Origin: CAVSMC01 sp963728935
Lineage (GTDB): Bacteria; Pseudomonadota; Gammaproteobacteria; Burkholderiales; Casimicrobiaceae
Direction: 5' to 3'
Length of the DNA stretch: 64,000 bases
Assembly: GCA_963728935.1 (NCBI GenBank)
Contig: CAVSMC010000001.1
Span: forward strand, 186,001 to 250,000
The notes under the pieces are model-generated. The model made no database searches and was not told the DNA's origin. It saw only the letters and a list, made by a program, of their open reading frames with translations. The translations under genes were made by a program, and so were the position numbers. This document shows, piece by piece, positions 1-12,073 of this stretch (positions are counted from its first letter, which is position 1; each line of letters begins with the position of its first letter).

Positions 1-83
1 CCTTAGGCAAGAGCCGTATGCGGGAATCCTGCACGTACGGATCTGTGCGGGGGGCGGTGGGTGACCACCGTCCCTACCGCGAC
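1..83 (+). mobile_element. 3' end of a group II intron (domains V and VI)
   Basis: Bases 11-44 read as a domain V hairpin: GAGCCGT at 11-17 opposite ACGGATC at 37-43, with the AGC triad at 12-14. Bases 54-74 form a domain VI stem (GCGGTGG / CCACCGT, loop GTGA). The following CCCTACCGCGAC places the branch-point A at about 76 and the 3' splice end at about 83. The reverse transcriptase gene and 5' end lie outside the window. The normally wobbling G·U pair next to the triad is G13/A41 here, a possible sign of decay. The intron points towards the rrn terminator, from the opposite strand to the rrn operon. Confidence 0.75.
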
Positions 84-127
84 CTTCGTATGCGTGCCAC
101 ATGCCAATTCGGCAGCGTCAAAAACGC

Positions 128-160
128 AAAAGCCCGCTCGAGGTTGCGAGCGGGCTTTTG
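128..160 (-). terminator. Rho-independent terminator of the rrn operon
   Basis: Perfect 13-bp stem (AAAAGCCCGCTCG at 128-140, complement at 147-159) with a 6-base loop. On the minus strand it lies directly after 5S rRNA and ends in a T-rich run. A-runs on the other side make it roughly symmetric, so it could also stop transcription arriving from the left. Confidence 0.9.
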
Positions 161-172
161 CATTTTGAAGGT

Positions 173-287
173 GCCTGACGATGACCTACTTTCGCATGGG
201 TAATCCACACTATCATCGGCGTGCCGCCGTTTCACGGTCCTGTTCGGGATGGGAAGGGGTGGTTCCGGCGGGCTATGGTCGTCAGGC
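173..287 (-). rRNA. rrf: 5S ribosomal RNA
   Basis: Terminal complement GCCTGAC (173-179) / GTCAGGC (281-287) closes helix I. The interior carries the conserved 5S core, seen on the minus strand as CCATCCCGAACAGG and CGAAAGTAGG. Length is about 115 nt. It is the last gene of the rrn operon, about 110 nt after the 23S 3' end. Confidence 0.95.
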
Positions 288-380
288 GTTGATCGAGGCC
301 GCCGCGTTAGGGGCTGCGGCGGGGAAGAAGTAAAGCGGGGTTGGATTGGCTTGGCAAACGAGCCGCTGCGCTGGTTGCGA

Positions 381-396
381 GTGCGCACGGTTATGG

Positions 397-404
<8 letters not shown>
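381..404 (-). other. 3' arm of the 23S rRNA processing stalk
   Basis: This segment pairs with 3302-3325 across the whole 23S gene with two mismatches in 24 positions. On the minus-strand transcript it would make the double-stranded stalk cut by RNase III during maturation. Confidence 0.8.
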
Positions 405-3301
<2,897 letters not shown>

Positions 3302-3309
<8 letters not shown>

Positions 3310-3325
3310 CCATAACGCTGCGCAC
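3302..3325 (-). other. 5' arm of the 23S rRNA processing stalk
   Basis: Partner of 381-404 (see that entry). It includes the first bases of mature 23S and about 16 nt of the spacer. Confidence 0.8.
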
Positions 3326-3503
3326 TTCACGAACGACGCATCGCTACGGCGCGTTTGCGCTTACCCGCACGTCGACGGACTAGGTCGTGCGCGCGGTCGA
3401 TACAATCCAACCCTTCTCGCGAATAACGCTTCCGCCCCAACGACCATGCCACCGTCGCCCGGGCTCACGCTCGGCTTCGCGAGAACGCTTTACTTCTTCC
3501 CGA

Positions 3504-3516
3504 ATTGTTAAAGAAC
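3504..3516 (-). promoter_or_regulatory. boxA antitermination element in the 16S-23S spacer
   Basis: Minus-strand GTTCTTTAACAAT matches the rrn boxA consensus (GCTCTTTAACA). It lies in the spacer between tRNA-Ala and 23S, where a second boxA normally reloads the NusB-NusE antitermination complex. Apart from this the 305-nt spacer (3310-3614) shows no gene. Confidence 0.8.
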
Positions 3517-3614
3517 AACCGATTGACCTGCTGCGCGCTCGTAAGAGCACACGCAAACGCTTTCGCTCGCTTGCGTGTGATCTTTCGCCTTGCCCTTTTG
3601 CTGCCCGTGTGCGT

Positions 3615-3690
3615 TGGTGGAGCTGATCGGAATCGAACCGACGACCCCCTGCTTGCAAAGCAGGTGCTCTCCCAGCTGAGCTACAGCCCC
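3615..3690 (-). tRNA. tRNA-Ala (UGC)
   Basis: A 76-nt cloverleaf including encoded CCA. The minus strand begins GGGGCTGTAGCTCAGC, and the anticodon loop CTTTGCAAG gives anticodon TGC. The T-arm GGTTCGATTCC is intact. It is the second spacer tRNA of the rrn operon. Confidence 0.97.
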
Positions 3691-3702
3691 GTGCAGGGTG
3701 GC

Positions 3703-3779
3703 TGGTGGGTCTGGATGGACTCGAACCATCGACCCCCGCCTTATCAAGACGGTGCTCTAACCAGCTGAGCTACAGGCCC
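3703..3779 (-). tRNA. tRNA-Ile (GAU)
   Basis: A 77-nt cloverleaf including encoded CCA. The minus strand begins GGGCCTGTAGCTCAGC, and the anticodon loop CTTGATAAG gives anticodon GAT. It lies between 16S and tRNA-Ala, the usual 16S-Ile-Ala-23S order of proteobacterial rrn operons. Confidence 0.97.
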
Positions 3780-3807
3780 GCCGTGCGCTCTTTCGTTTGG
3801 CTGCTGC

Positions 3808-3822
3808 AACCGATAAGCGTGG
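3808..3822 (-). other. 3' arm of the 16S rRNA processing stalk
   Basis: AACCGATAAGCGTGG is the exact reverse complement of 5589-5603 upstream of 16S. The 15-bp pairing across the 16S gene is the expected RNase III substrate. Confidence 0.8.
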
Positions 3823-3851
3823 ACACTGAAGCGGCTTCTTCGTTTTCCGAG

Positions 3852-5389
<1,538 letters not shown>

Positions 5390-5588
5390 AAAAGCTCGAT
5401 CTCATTTGCAAAGTCACTCAATCGACGTTGACTTCTCCACCCCCAAGACCCTTGTCGGCCCCCGGAGGCGGCGTATTGCGTCGCGTGAGCTCCTTCCGTG
5501 TCTCTTCTTCGCCTCGCGGGTCAAAAGCCCCAGTGCCTCGCGGCCCCAGCACCCTTACCCCCAAGGCGCCAAAGAATCACCCCAGCGC

Positions 5589-5603
5589 CCACGCTTATCG
5601 GTT
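5589..5603 (-). other. 5' arm of the 16S rRNA processing stalk
   Basis: Perfect 15-base complement of 3808-3822; forms the stalk that brackets 16S in the primary transcript. The rest of the leader (5390-5657) holds boxA and no gene. Confidence 0.8.
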
Positions 5604-5608
5604 GTGTC

Positions 5609-5620
5609 TTGTTAAAGAGC
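5609..5620 (-). promoter_or_regulatory. boxA antitermination element in the rrn leader
   Basis: Minus-strand GCTCTTTAACAA is an exact boxA match about 40 nt downstream of the rrn promoter. It is expected to load NusB-NusE and prevent Rho termination in the untranslated operon. Confidence 0.88.
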
Positions 5621-5657
5621 GGTGCGCCGGACAATTTACCAAGCGCAAAGAGGCGCG

Positions 5658-5687
5658 ATTATATACACTACTTGCCGGCCCAGTCAA
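5658..5687 (-). promoter_or_regulatory. rrn promoter
   Basis: Minus-strand -35 TTGACT (5682-5687) and -10 TATAAT (5658-5663) with an 18-bp spacer. The -10 is followed by a GC-rich discriminator (CGCGCC), typical of stringently controlled rRNA promoters. No A/T-rich UP element is evident upstream. It is the only strong promoter match found before 16S. Confidence 0.85.
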
Positions 5688-6214
5688 TAGCCGACGTTCT
5701 CCGGGGAAGCAGGGCCGGCGGCGCACTACACTAACTCCCTCTGGCGCCGCGCCAGTTGGTTGCGCTCGCGGCCATGCGCCCCGCTACGGATTCCGGACCG
5801 TATGAGGTCTTCGCCCCCGCAGTTCCACACGAACCCTCATCCATTCAAGGGCACGCCGTCGGACACATCGGCCAGGCGGATTTCGTGCGACCGCTACGTC
5901 CGCGGGTCGGGTCATCCATTCTCTCACCCCCACGCCGACCTGACCGATCAGCGCACCGTCTCCGACTGGCCGGGGAAGGCGGTGTCTTGAGCGCCCCGAG
6001 GCGACGGCCGCACGTTGGGGGCGAGCTGCGCGACCGATCGTTGCAAGCAGATGACGGAGAGACCGGCGGCGCCCGAGGGGCCGATCGCCATGGCGCCGGG
6101 CGCTTCGCGGCTCAAAACGCGGCCCAGGGGAATGCGCGAGACAGCGCCTGCCGGTTCGAATCCGCCGACACAGGCGTCGCCGGGCACGCCCCCGGCCGAT
6201 GAGATGCTCCGGCG
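5688..6214. other. Intergenic stretch with no recognisable gene
   Basis: About 527 nt between the divergent rrn promoter and the MBOAT gene. Open frames exist on both strands but are low-complexity, GC-driven and without family resemblance. No convincing promoter for the downstream plus-strand gene, and no tRNA, repeat or hairpin with a T-run, was seen. Confidence 0.5.
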
Positions 6215-7687
6215 ATGCTGTTCAACTCGCTTCAGTTCCTGATCTTCTTCCCCGTCGTCACGGCTGTGTATTTCTGGATGCCACACCGGCATCGCTGGTC
6301 GTGGCTGCTCGCTGCGAGCTGCGTGTTTTACATGGCGTTCGTGCCGATCTACATCCTGATTCTCGCGATAACAATCGTCATCGACTATCTCGCGGCGCTG
6401 CTGATCGAGAAGTCCAGCGGGGCGGCGCGCAGGCGTTACCTCGCTGTAAGCATCCTGTCGACGTGTGCGGTGCTATTCGTCTTCAAGTACTACAACTTCT
6501 TCACCGAAAACTCCATCGCGGCAGCGAAGGCGCTCGGGCTGAACTATCCCGCGCACGTGCTCCACATTGTTCTTCCGATTGGCCTTTCGTTCCATACGTT
6601 CCAGAGTCTGAGCTATGTCATCGAGGTGTACCGAGGCAATCAGCGGCCGGAGAGTCACTTCGGTATCTATGCTCTGTACGTGATGTTCTATCCGCAGCTC
6701 GTCGCGGGTCCGATCGAGCGTCCGCAGAACCTGCTGCATCAGTTCAGGGAAGCACATCATTTCGAATATCAGCGTGTGGCGAATGGGCTCAAGCTGATGG
6801 CTTGGGGCTTGTTCAAGAAGGTCGTCATCGCCGACCGCCTCGCGCTGTTCGTAAACGCCGTTTACGCCGATCCGAGCGGCTACGACGGTCCCGCACTTTG
6901 CGTCGCAACGCTGTTCTTCGCGTTTCAGATCTACTGCGATTTCTCGGGCTATTCCGACATCGCGATCGGCGCGGCGCAGGTGATGGGCTTTCGCCTGATG
7001 GACAACTTCGATCGCCCTTATCGCGCGCGGAGCGTCTCGGAGTTCTGGCGGCGTTGGCACATATCGCTGTCGACGTGGTTTCGCGACTACATCTATATTC
7101 CGCTCGGAGGCAGCCGTGTATCGACGCCCCGGTGGTATTTCAACCTGTTCGTCACCTTTACGCTGAGCGGGCTGTGGCACGGCGCCAACTGGACTTACGT
7201 GGTCTGGGGTGCGTTGAACGGGATCTATCTGATCGTCGAGCATGCAACCGCGGGGCTACTTAGGCGTATCGCCATGATGACGCGCCTCGGTCGCAATGCC
7301 GCGTTGCGTGACACCGCTGCCTTGGGCCTGACGTTCGCCGCCATTTGCGTCGCCTGGATCTTCTTCCGTGCGCGCTCGGTGTCCGACGCCTGGTACGTAC
7401 TCACGCATCTCGTGTCGGGAGCGAGCAGGGCGCTCGATGCTTCCTATTGGGTGGCGTTGCTGACGGTATCGAGGTCCGGGATGGGTCTCTTCGACTTCGT
7501 CGTCGCTGTGGTCGCCGTCGTGGCGATGGAAGCGTTTCATCTTGCCCAGGGCCACGGCACGATACGCGCGATGTTGATCGGACGGCCGGCGCCACTGCGC
7601 TTCGGCTTCTACTATCTGCTGTGCACGTCGATCCTGGTCTTCGGCATGTTTCGTAATCCGCAGCAGTTCATCTACTTCCAATTCTGA
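6215..7687 (+). CDS. MBOAT family O-acyltransferase (AlgI-like)
   Basis: A 490-residue polytopic inner-membrane protein of the membrane-bound O-acyltransferase family, which passes acyl (usually acetyl) groups from the cytoplasm towards a periplasmic glycan. Motifs visible in order are HTFQSLSYVIEVYRG, VAGPIERP, DFSGYSDIAIG, FWRRWHISLSTWFRDYIYIP and LWHGANW. The histidine of LWHGANW is residue 322, the same number as the essential His of AlgI. The family usually works with a periplasmic SGNH/AlgX-type partner, and the next gene 8 nt downstream fits that. Its position beside the polysaccharide cluster suggests O-acetylation of an exported glycan. The acceptor is unknown. Confidence 0.9.
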   Translation: MLFNSLQFLIFFPVVTAVYFWMPHRHRWSWLLAASCVFYMAFVPIYILILAITIVIDYLAALLIEKSSGAARRRYLAVSILSTCAVLFVFKYYNFFTENSIAAAKALGLNYPAHVLHIVLPIGLSFHTFQSLSYVIEVYRGNQRPESHFGIYALYVMFYPQLVAGPIERPQNLLHQFREAHHFEYQRVANGLKLMAWGLFKKVVIADRLALFVNAVYADPSGYDGPALCVATLFFAFQIYCDFSGYSDIAIGAAQVMGFRLMDNFDRPYRARSVSEFWRRWHISLSTWFRDYIYIPLGGSRVSTPRWYFNLFVTFTLSGLWHGANWTYVVWGALNGIYLIVEHATAGLLRRIAMMTRLGRNAALRDTAALGLTFAAICVAWIFFRARSVSDAWYVLTHLVSGASRALDASYWVALLTVSRSGMGLFDFVVAVVAVVAMEAFHLAQGHGTIRAMLIGRPAPLRFGFYYLLCTSILVFGMFRNPQQFIYFQF

Positions 7688-7695
7688 GCCTTCGA

Positions 7696-9030
7696 ATGCG
7701 CCCGCTCCTCGTGAAAATCACGGCATTGGCGCTCGCGTGCTCGCTCACGATGGTTTGGCTGGCCCTCGGCCCCGGCGCTTACGACCACGAGCTGTCGATT
7801 CTTGTCAACAAGCGTGCGCTTCTCGCGAGCACGCCGTCGCCGAAGCTGGTGCTCATCGGCGGGAGCGGATTGCTCGCGGGCGTCGACTCCGGGCTCGTCG
7901 CGAGAGAGCTCGGCGTCGGCGTCGTCAACCTCGGCGTCTACGCCGGGTGCGGACTCGACATGCTTCCGGAGTACATCGCACCGTACGTCAATGAGGGCGA
8001 TGTCGTGGTCCTGATCCCTGAATATGTGCAGTTCGGCCGAGCTTTGGAGCTCAACGACGCCGAATGCCGAAAGTGGATGCTGCGGTCGCTCGTCCCGAGA
8101 GTCCCGCGGGCGTTGTACAACGACGCACGCGAGGCGCTGTCGGACCTCGCCGCATTGGCCGTATCGAAGGTGCGCGGGACGCTGCGCGCGAACCTCTTCG
8201 CACGCATGCGAATGGAGGACAGCGGTTTCTTCGCCTATGCCGACAACTTCGACAAGTACGGCGACAAGCTCTCGGGGTTCCCACCCGCTTCGCCGTTGAC
8301 CGGCCAGGTCCAATTGAGCTTCAACAAAGAGACAATCGAAGCAAACCGGAGGGTGCTGGCGAAGCTTTCGCAGTCGCTCGGTCAACGCAAGGCGCGATTG
8401 CGCGTGCTCCCGCAGGCAGCCGCCGAGTCTTGGTTCATGCGCGAGCGCTCCGCGATCGACGCGCTATTCGCAGCTCTCGATCCAAAAGACGTCGTGGGAC
8501 GCCCGGTCGACTTCGTTCTCGATGATTCGCTGTTCCAGGACTCGGTGAACCACGTCGGCCCGACAGGGCGCTTCATACGCACCGAACGACTCGTTCAAGC
8601 GCTGCGCGACGACGGCACGTTTTCCGTGCGGTACGGCCGCCGGTACTCGGCGTCCGGCGTTATCTCCCCAGCTCGATACGACCTCACGTCGGGATTCCAC
8701 GACGACCGCGTTTTTACGCGCGGTGACGCGCGCTTCTACCGGCTCGAGTACCCAATCAAGGCAGGCGAACGATTCCTGGTCGTGCAGACCAACGGCTGGA
8801 ATCCATACTACAAAATGCCCGACCGGCTTGGCCTGCGCGTATTCGTGGATGGAACCGAACTGGTATTGTCGAGCCGGCAAGGCACGGCGTTCTGGTTCGA
8901 CCTTCCGAGCAAGACGGCGACGGTCCAGCAGATCCGTCTCGTGTCCAATGTCTTCAGACCGGCGGACATCGGTCTCAATAACGATGGACGCACACTGGGA
9001 ATCGACGTCGAAAGCGTGACGTTCCGATGA
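7696..9030 (+). CDS. SGNH-hydrolase-like partner of the MBOAT acyltransferase
   Basis: A 444-residue protein with an N-terminal signal anchor (about residues 5-27) and an otherwise periplasmic body. LIGGSGLLAGVDS near residue 53 resembles block I of SGNH hydrolases, with Ser as candidate nucleophile. DSVNHVGPTGR near residue 285 resembles the C-terminal Asp/His block. The last 110 residues look like a beta-sandwich, possibly glycan-binding. It follows the MBOAT gene by 8 nt, the arrangement of AlgI/AlgJ/AlgX- and DltB/DltD-type pairs, so it probably completes transfer of the acyl group to the glycan. The family assignment rests on motifs and context. The 192-nt gap after it (convergent with the next gene) shows no clear terminator. 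Confidence 0.6.
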   Translation: MRPLLVKITALALACSLTMVWLALGPGAYDHELSILVNKRALLASTPSPKLVLIGGSGLLAGVDSGLVARELGVGVVNLGVYAGCGLDMLPEYIAPYVNEGDVVVLIPEYVQFGRALELNDAECRKWMLRSLVPRVPRALYNDAREALSDLAALAVSKVRGTLRANLFARMRMEDSGFFAYADNFDKYGDKLSGFPPASPLTGQVQLSFNKETIEANRRVLAKLSQSLGQRKARLRVLPQAAAESWFMRERSAIDALFAALDPKDVVGRPVDFVLDDSLFQDSVNHVGPTGRFIRTERLVQALRDDGTFSVRYGRRYSASGVISPARYDLTSGFHDDRVFTRGDARFYRLEYPIKAGERFLVVQTNGWNPYYKMPDRLGLRVFVDGTELVLSSRQGTAFWFDLPSKTATVQQIRLVSNVFRPADIGLNNDGRTLGIDVESVTFR

Positions 9031-9222
9031 ACCAGGCCCACGAGCGGGAGCATCGGGAGCGCGGTCCAACGAGCTCGAGGGCTACGGCAGCGCAGCGAGG
9101 AACGAAGCGTCGAGCGTCAACCAGATTCGATTGAGGTCAGTCGTGGTCGGCGTCACGAATCGACCCCGCTCGTCCGAAGGGCGCCTCCCGACGCGGGGCC
9201 GCCGGTTCGAAATAGCTGCTCG

Positions 9223-10965
9223 TCATTCAGTGGTCGGAGCAGCGGCAACGACATCTACGCGCTGGTCGGATCGTGCCCCGCCCGCTTCGTCGAACCACGC
9301 GTAATACTCCTGCACGAGCGTCAGCACGAGCGTCAACGTCCCGCACGACGCCGGCGCTTTCACGATGACCCACAGCCTGAGCTCTTCTCCGGGTACAGCG
9401 TCGCGCGACAGCGGTGTGCGCTCGCCGTCGTAGACAAGCACCGTTCCATCCGACGCGAACCAGCGGTAGCTGACGCACACCCGCTGCAACCCGCTCGACG
9501 GCCACGTCTCGGCTCCTGTGTTGACGACCCGCATCTCGACCGCACGAACTTCGTTCGCCTGGAGCACCGTAAGCTCGCCCAACGGCTCGATAGCTCCCCG
9601 GAAGTCGCTGAGCACTGGCGCGTGCTGCGCGAGATGCTGCGAACCGTCCCACCCTGCACCCGCGGCGACGAGCTCGACGCTGCCGTTCGGGCTGCCGTTC
9701 GCCGGAGTGCAACTGAGCTCGGGATACAGCTTGGCCGTGCCCTCCCAATGGTCGCCGATGTTGCCCACCACGCCAAGCCACACGATCTGATCGCGCCAGT
9801 GATAGACCTCGGTTTCGTCCGAGGCCACGTGGTGGATCGCGCCGCCGATCGCGTAGTCACCGTAGCCGAGATCGCAGCGGAAACGAAACGTGAACACGTA
9901 GTCGCCGGGCTCCCTGATTTCGAGCGACCGCCCCTGCGCGCGACAATTCGTTCCAAACACGATTCGACCCGCGTCGTCGACGATCTGGATGCCGACGACG
10001 ACGTCGCGAGCGGGCCCATGGGCGCGAATCACCAGATTGACGCGAACGACCTCGCCACAGAACACCTTGTTGCCGCGGGACACGTTACCAACTACCGCGG
10101 CCGACAGTAACTCGACTTTGCGGTTGCCATAGTCGGCAGGCATCGAAGATGCGGCCGGCGCGGTGGGCGCAGCGGCAACCTCGGACGCGGGTGCCCGCAC
10201 ATGCGCGTCGCTGGCGGAGACGCCGGCCGAGCTGGCAAGCCGCGACGCGCATTGGCGCAACGTTTGCTGCCGCTTCGCCCTGAACGAGCGCAACGCATGC
10301 TCGTACAGCGCGATGTCGAGCACGTTGAGCTCTTCGAGCCGAGCGCGAGACTTGGTGTCGATCGCCTCGACCGCCGCGCGCCCCTGCGTCACGTTCACCC
10401 GAGGCACTTCGGAAATGGGAGGCCATCCCACATCGCAACACAGTACGTGGACAAACTCGTCGAATTCCTCGAACGCGCCAACGAGGTCGTACTCGCCGAG
10501 CGCCGCCTTCGCGGCGGTGAGTTTCTCTTCGCCTGACAGGCTGCTCGAGCCGTCCCACTTCATCGGCAGGAAGTGCATCGTCTGGTCGTTGCGCAGCAGC
10601 GCGGCCACTTCCGGGACGTCGCACGCGATGTATTCGTCGAGCGTCAGGCGCTTCGCGAGCTCGACCGTGGGGTTGCCGCCGCGCTTCGGAACTTGGTTGC
10701 GCGAGAAGTAATAATGGGAAAGCAGCCTGTCGACCGGATGTCGCAGCACAGTCAGCGAGTAGCGTGTCGGATCGAGCCGCTGGCCCGGCACGAACGAGAA
10801 ATGGCCGGTCACGACGATCTTGTCCGCGTTGCGCGCGAGCGCTCTATTCAGCGGCTCGATCAGCCCAAAGGTCACGTTCTGCTGACCGAAGCGGTCGACG
10901 AGGACCTGGTCGAGCGAGGAGCCCGCAGCCTTGTAGATGTGATCGAACAGGAACTTGCCCTTCAT
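9223..10965 (-). CDS. Sulfotransferase fused to a Wzt-type C-terminal glycan-binding domain and an Ig-like domain
   Basis: A 580-residue fusion. Residues 1-240 are a PAPS-dependent sulfotransferase: HIYKAAGSSL (9-18) matches the 5'-phosphosulfate loop and LRHPVDRLLSHYYF (74-87) the 3'-phosphate motif. An Ala/Pro-rich linker (241-278) follows. Residues 280-400 match the Wzt C-terminal domain: IVFGTN (335-340) and LGYGDYAIGGAIHH (366-379) align with VFGTN (318-322) and LGVGSYSITAALHA (350-363) of the Wzt encoded at 18731-20044. Residues 455-575 look like an immunoglobulin-type fold (ETWP, YRWF, VLTLVQE). The expected reaction is sulfate transfer to a sugar hydroxyl, with the Wzt-like module targeting the enzyme to the exported glycan. 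The domain combination is unusual. It appears to be the last gene of this minus-strand block. Confidence 0.8.
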   Translation of the reverse strand: MKGKFLFDHIYKAAGSSLDQVLVDRFGQQNVTFGLIEPLNRALARNADKIVVTGHFSFVPGQRLDPTRYSLTVLRHPVDRLLSHYYFSRNQVPKRGGNPTVELAKRLTLDEYIACDVPEVAALLRNDQTMHFLPMKWDGSSSLSGEEKLTAAKAALGEYDLVGAFEEFDEFVHVLCCDVGWPPISEVPRVNVTQGRAAVEAIDTKSRARLEELNVLDIALYEHALRSFRAKRQQTLRQCASRLASSAGVSASDAHVRAPASEVAAAPTAPAASSMPADYGNRKVELLSAAVVGNVSRGNKVFCGEVVRVNLVIRAHGPARDVVVGIQIVDDAGRIVFGTNCRAQGRSLEIREPGDYVFTFRFRCDLGYGDYAIGGAIHHVASDETEVYHWRDQIVWLGVVGNIGDHWEGTAKLYPELSCTPANGSPNGSVELVAAGAGWDGSQHLAQHAPVLSDFRGAIEPLGELTVLQANEVRAVEMRVVNTGAETWPSSGLQRVCVSYRWFASDGTVLVYDGERTPLSRDAVPGEELRLWVIVKAPASCGTLTLVLTLVQEYYAWFDEAGGARSDQRVDVVAAAPTTE

Positions 10966-11047
10966 CTGGACTTTCGCGCTTCGGTCGAATGCGCGGCACC
11001 GGCGAGATGCGTCGCGCCGTCGGGGCGCATGCGAACTGCGCGTGCGA

Positions 11048-12073
11048 TCAGTTCAGCATTTCGCCGACGATTCGGTGATTGGACGCTGCGATCCCCGAAA
11101 AGTCGTACAGCGGATCGCCGCCGTGTCGACGCAGATCTACGGTTGACAGAACCCGGCGCGCATCCTCCCGTCTGCCGTTATCGAGCAGGCAATACGCCTT
11201 CGCGCACTTGAGCACTTCGCGTACCGACGGCAACGCGCGGCTGATGGCGTGCTCGATCAGCTCGAGCTTGCCCTCCAGCGAAAGGGTGAACAAGTCACGG
11301 TCGAATTCGCCGCTCGGGAGTTGCTTCGTGTAAAGATAAACCATCGAACTGCCGAACACCGGATAGAGCGCCTCGAAATATTCCTTGTAGTACTCCATCG
11401 TTATCGCGACCCAGTATGAATGGAAGTAAATGTAGTCTTGTTGGACCAGGACGCTTGCACCCGGAACGAGCGCGGGGAAGATATTCCGCTGTATCCACGC
11501 ATTCAAGTCCCAACTCTTCGAGACATCATTGAAGACTATCTCGACCCTTTGGTCGGGCTTCCAATGCAGCGACCGGATTTCGCCCGGGTTGATACTTATG
11601 AGTTTCAGAAAATCACGATTGTTGTCGATAAAGTTGTCCAGAAATGAACCCGTCATGTCGGGGCGATCGCCAAACATGTATGCCGGCAGGCCTGCGGTTT
11701 GAAACAAGTCGAAGCTGTATATTCTCTTCTGCTTGTCTGTCACCGACGTGTTGGCAACGAGCCCCTTGGCGAGGGCGTTTGTGGATACCCCGTTCAGGAC
11801 ACCGAGGTCGACCATGTATCCGGCGCCCGTAAAATGGTCCTTGGCGAGGGCATAGAGCAACGAAAGCTCGTACGACGTCAACATGCTCCTCGCCTCGATC
11901 GTGCCGGATGGGTTTGCCAAACGATACGTCTGAAACGCGGTGTTCGTAATGCCCGTGTTCGAACCCGGGGTCCTGAACTGATCGTAGCGTTCCCAGAATA
12001 GCGTCGAGCGAACGGTGAGGGAAGCGGTGCGTGCGTTTTCCATTGAATGTCGATTCCGATCGGCGCCAATCAC
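11048..12073 (-). CDS. Methyltransferase-like protein of unknown specificity
   Basis: 341 residues from a GTG that overlaps the upstream stop codon (GTGA); an ATG at 12043 is an alternative start giving 331 residues. YMVDLGVLNGVSTNALAKG resembles the first strand and glycine loop of a class I SAM-dependent methyltransferase, followed by an acidic FDLFQTAG that could close the cofactor site. The rest is unlike common families, and the C-terminal 80 residues look helical. Translational coupling to the GT4 gene upstream puts it in the same polysaccharide operon, so glycan O-methylation is a reasonable guess. No catalytic residue can be assigned with confidence. Confidence 0.5.
   Translation of the reverse strand: MIGADRNRHSMENARTASLTVRSTLFWERYDQFRTPGSNTGITNTAFQTYRLANPSGTIEARSMLTSYELSLLYALAKDHFTGAGYMVDLGVLNGVSTNALAKGLVANTSVTDKQKRIYSFDLFQTAGLPAYMFGDRPDMTGSFLDNFIDNNRDFLKLISINPGEIRSLHWKPDQRVEIVFNDVSKSWDLNAWIQRNIFPALVPGASVLVQQDYIYFHSYWVAITMEYYKEYFEALYPVFGSSMVYLYTKQLPSGEFDRDLFTLSLEGKLELIEHAISRALPSVREVLKCAKAYCLLDNGRREDARRVLSTVDLRRHGGDPLYDFSGIAASNHRIVGEMLN

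Noticed and set aside
1..160. Class C group II intron using the rrn terminator as its 5' exon
   Set aside because: Orientation is wrong: the terminator lies beyond the intron's 3' end, not before its 5' end.
5756..6202. Plus-strand ORF of 148 codons before the MBOAT gene
   Set aside because: Composition is Arg/Ala/Gly-rich as expected for a GC-driven frame; no family motif, no ribosome-binding site, and several overlapping frames are equally open.
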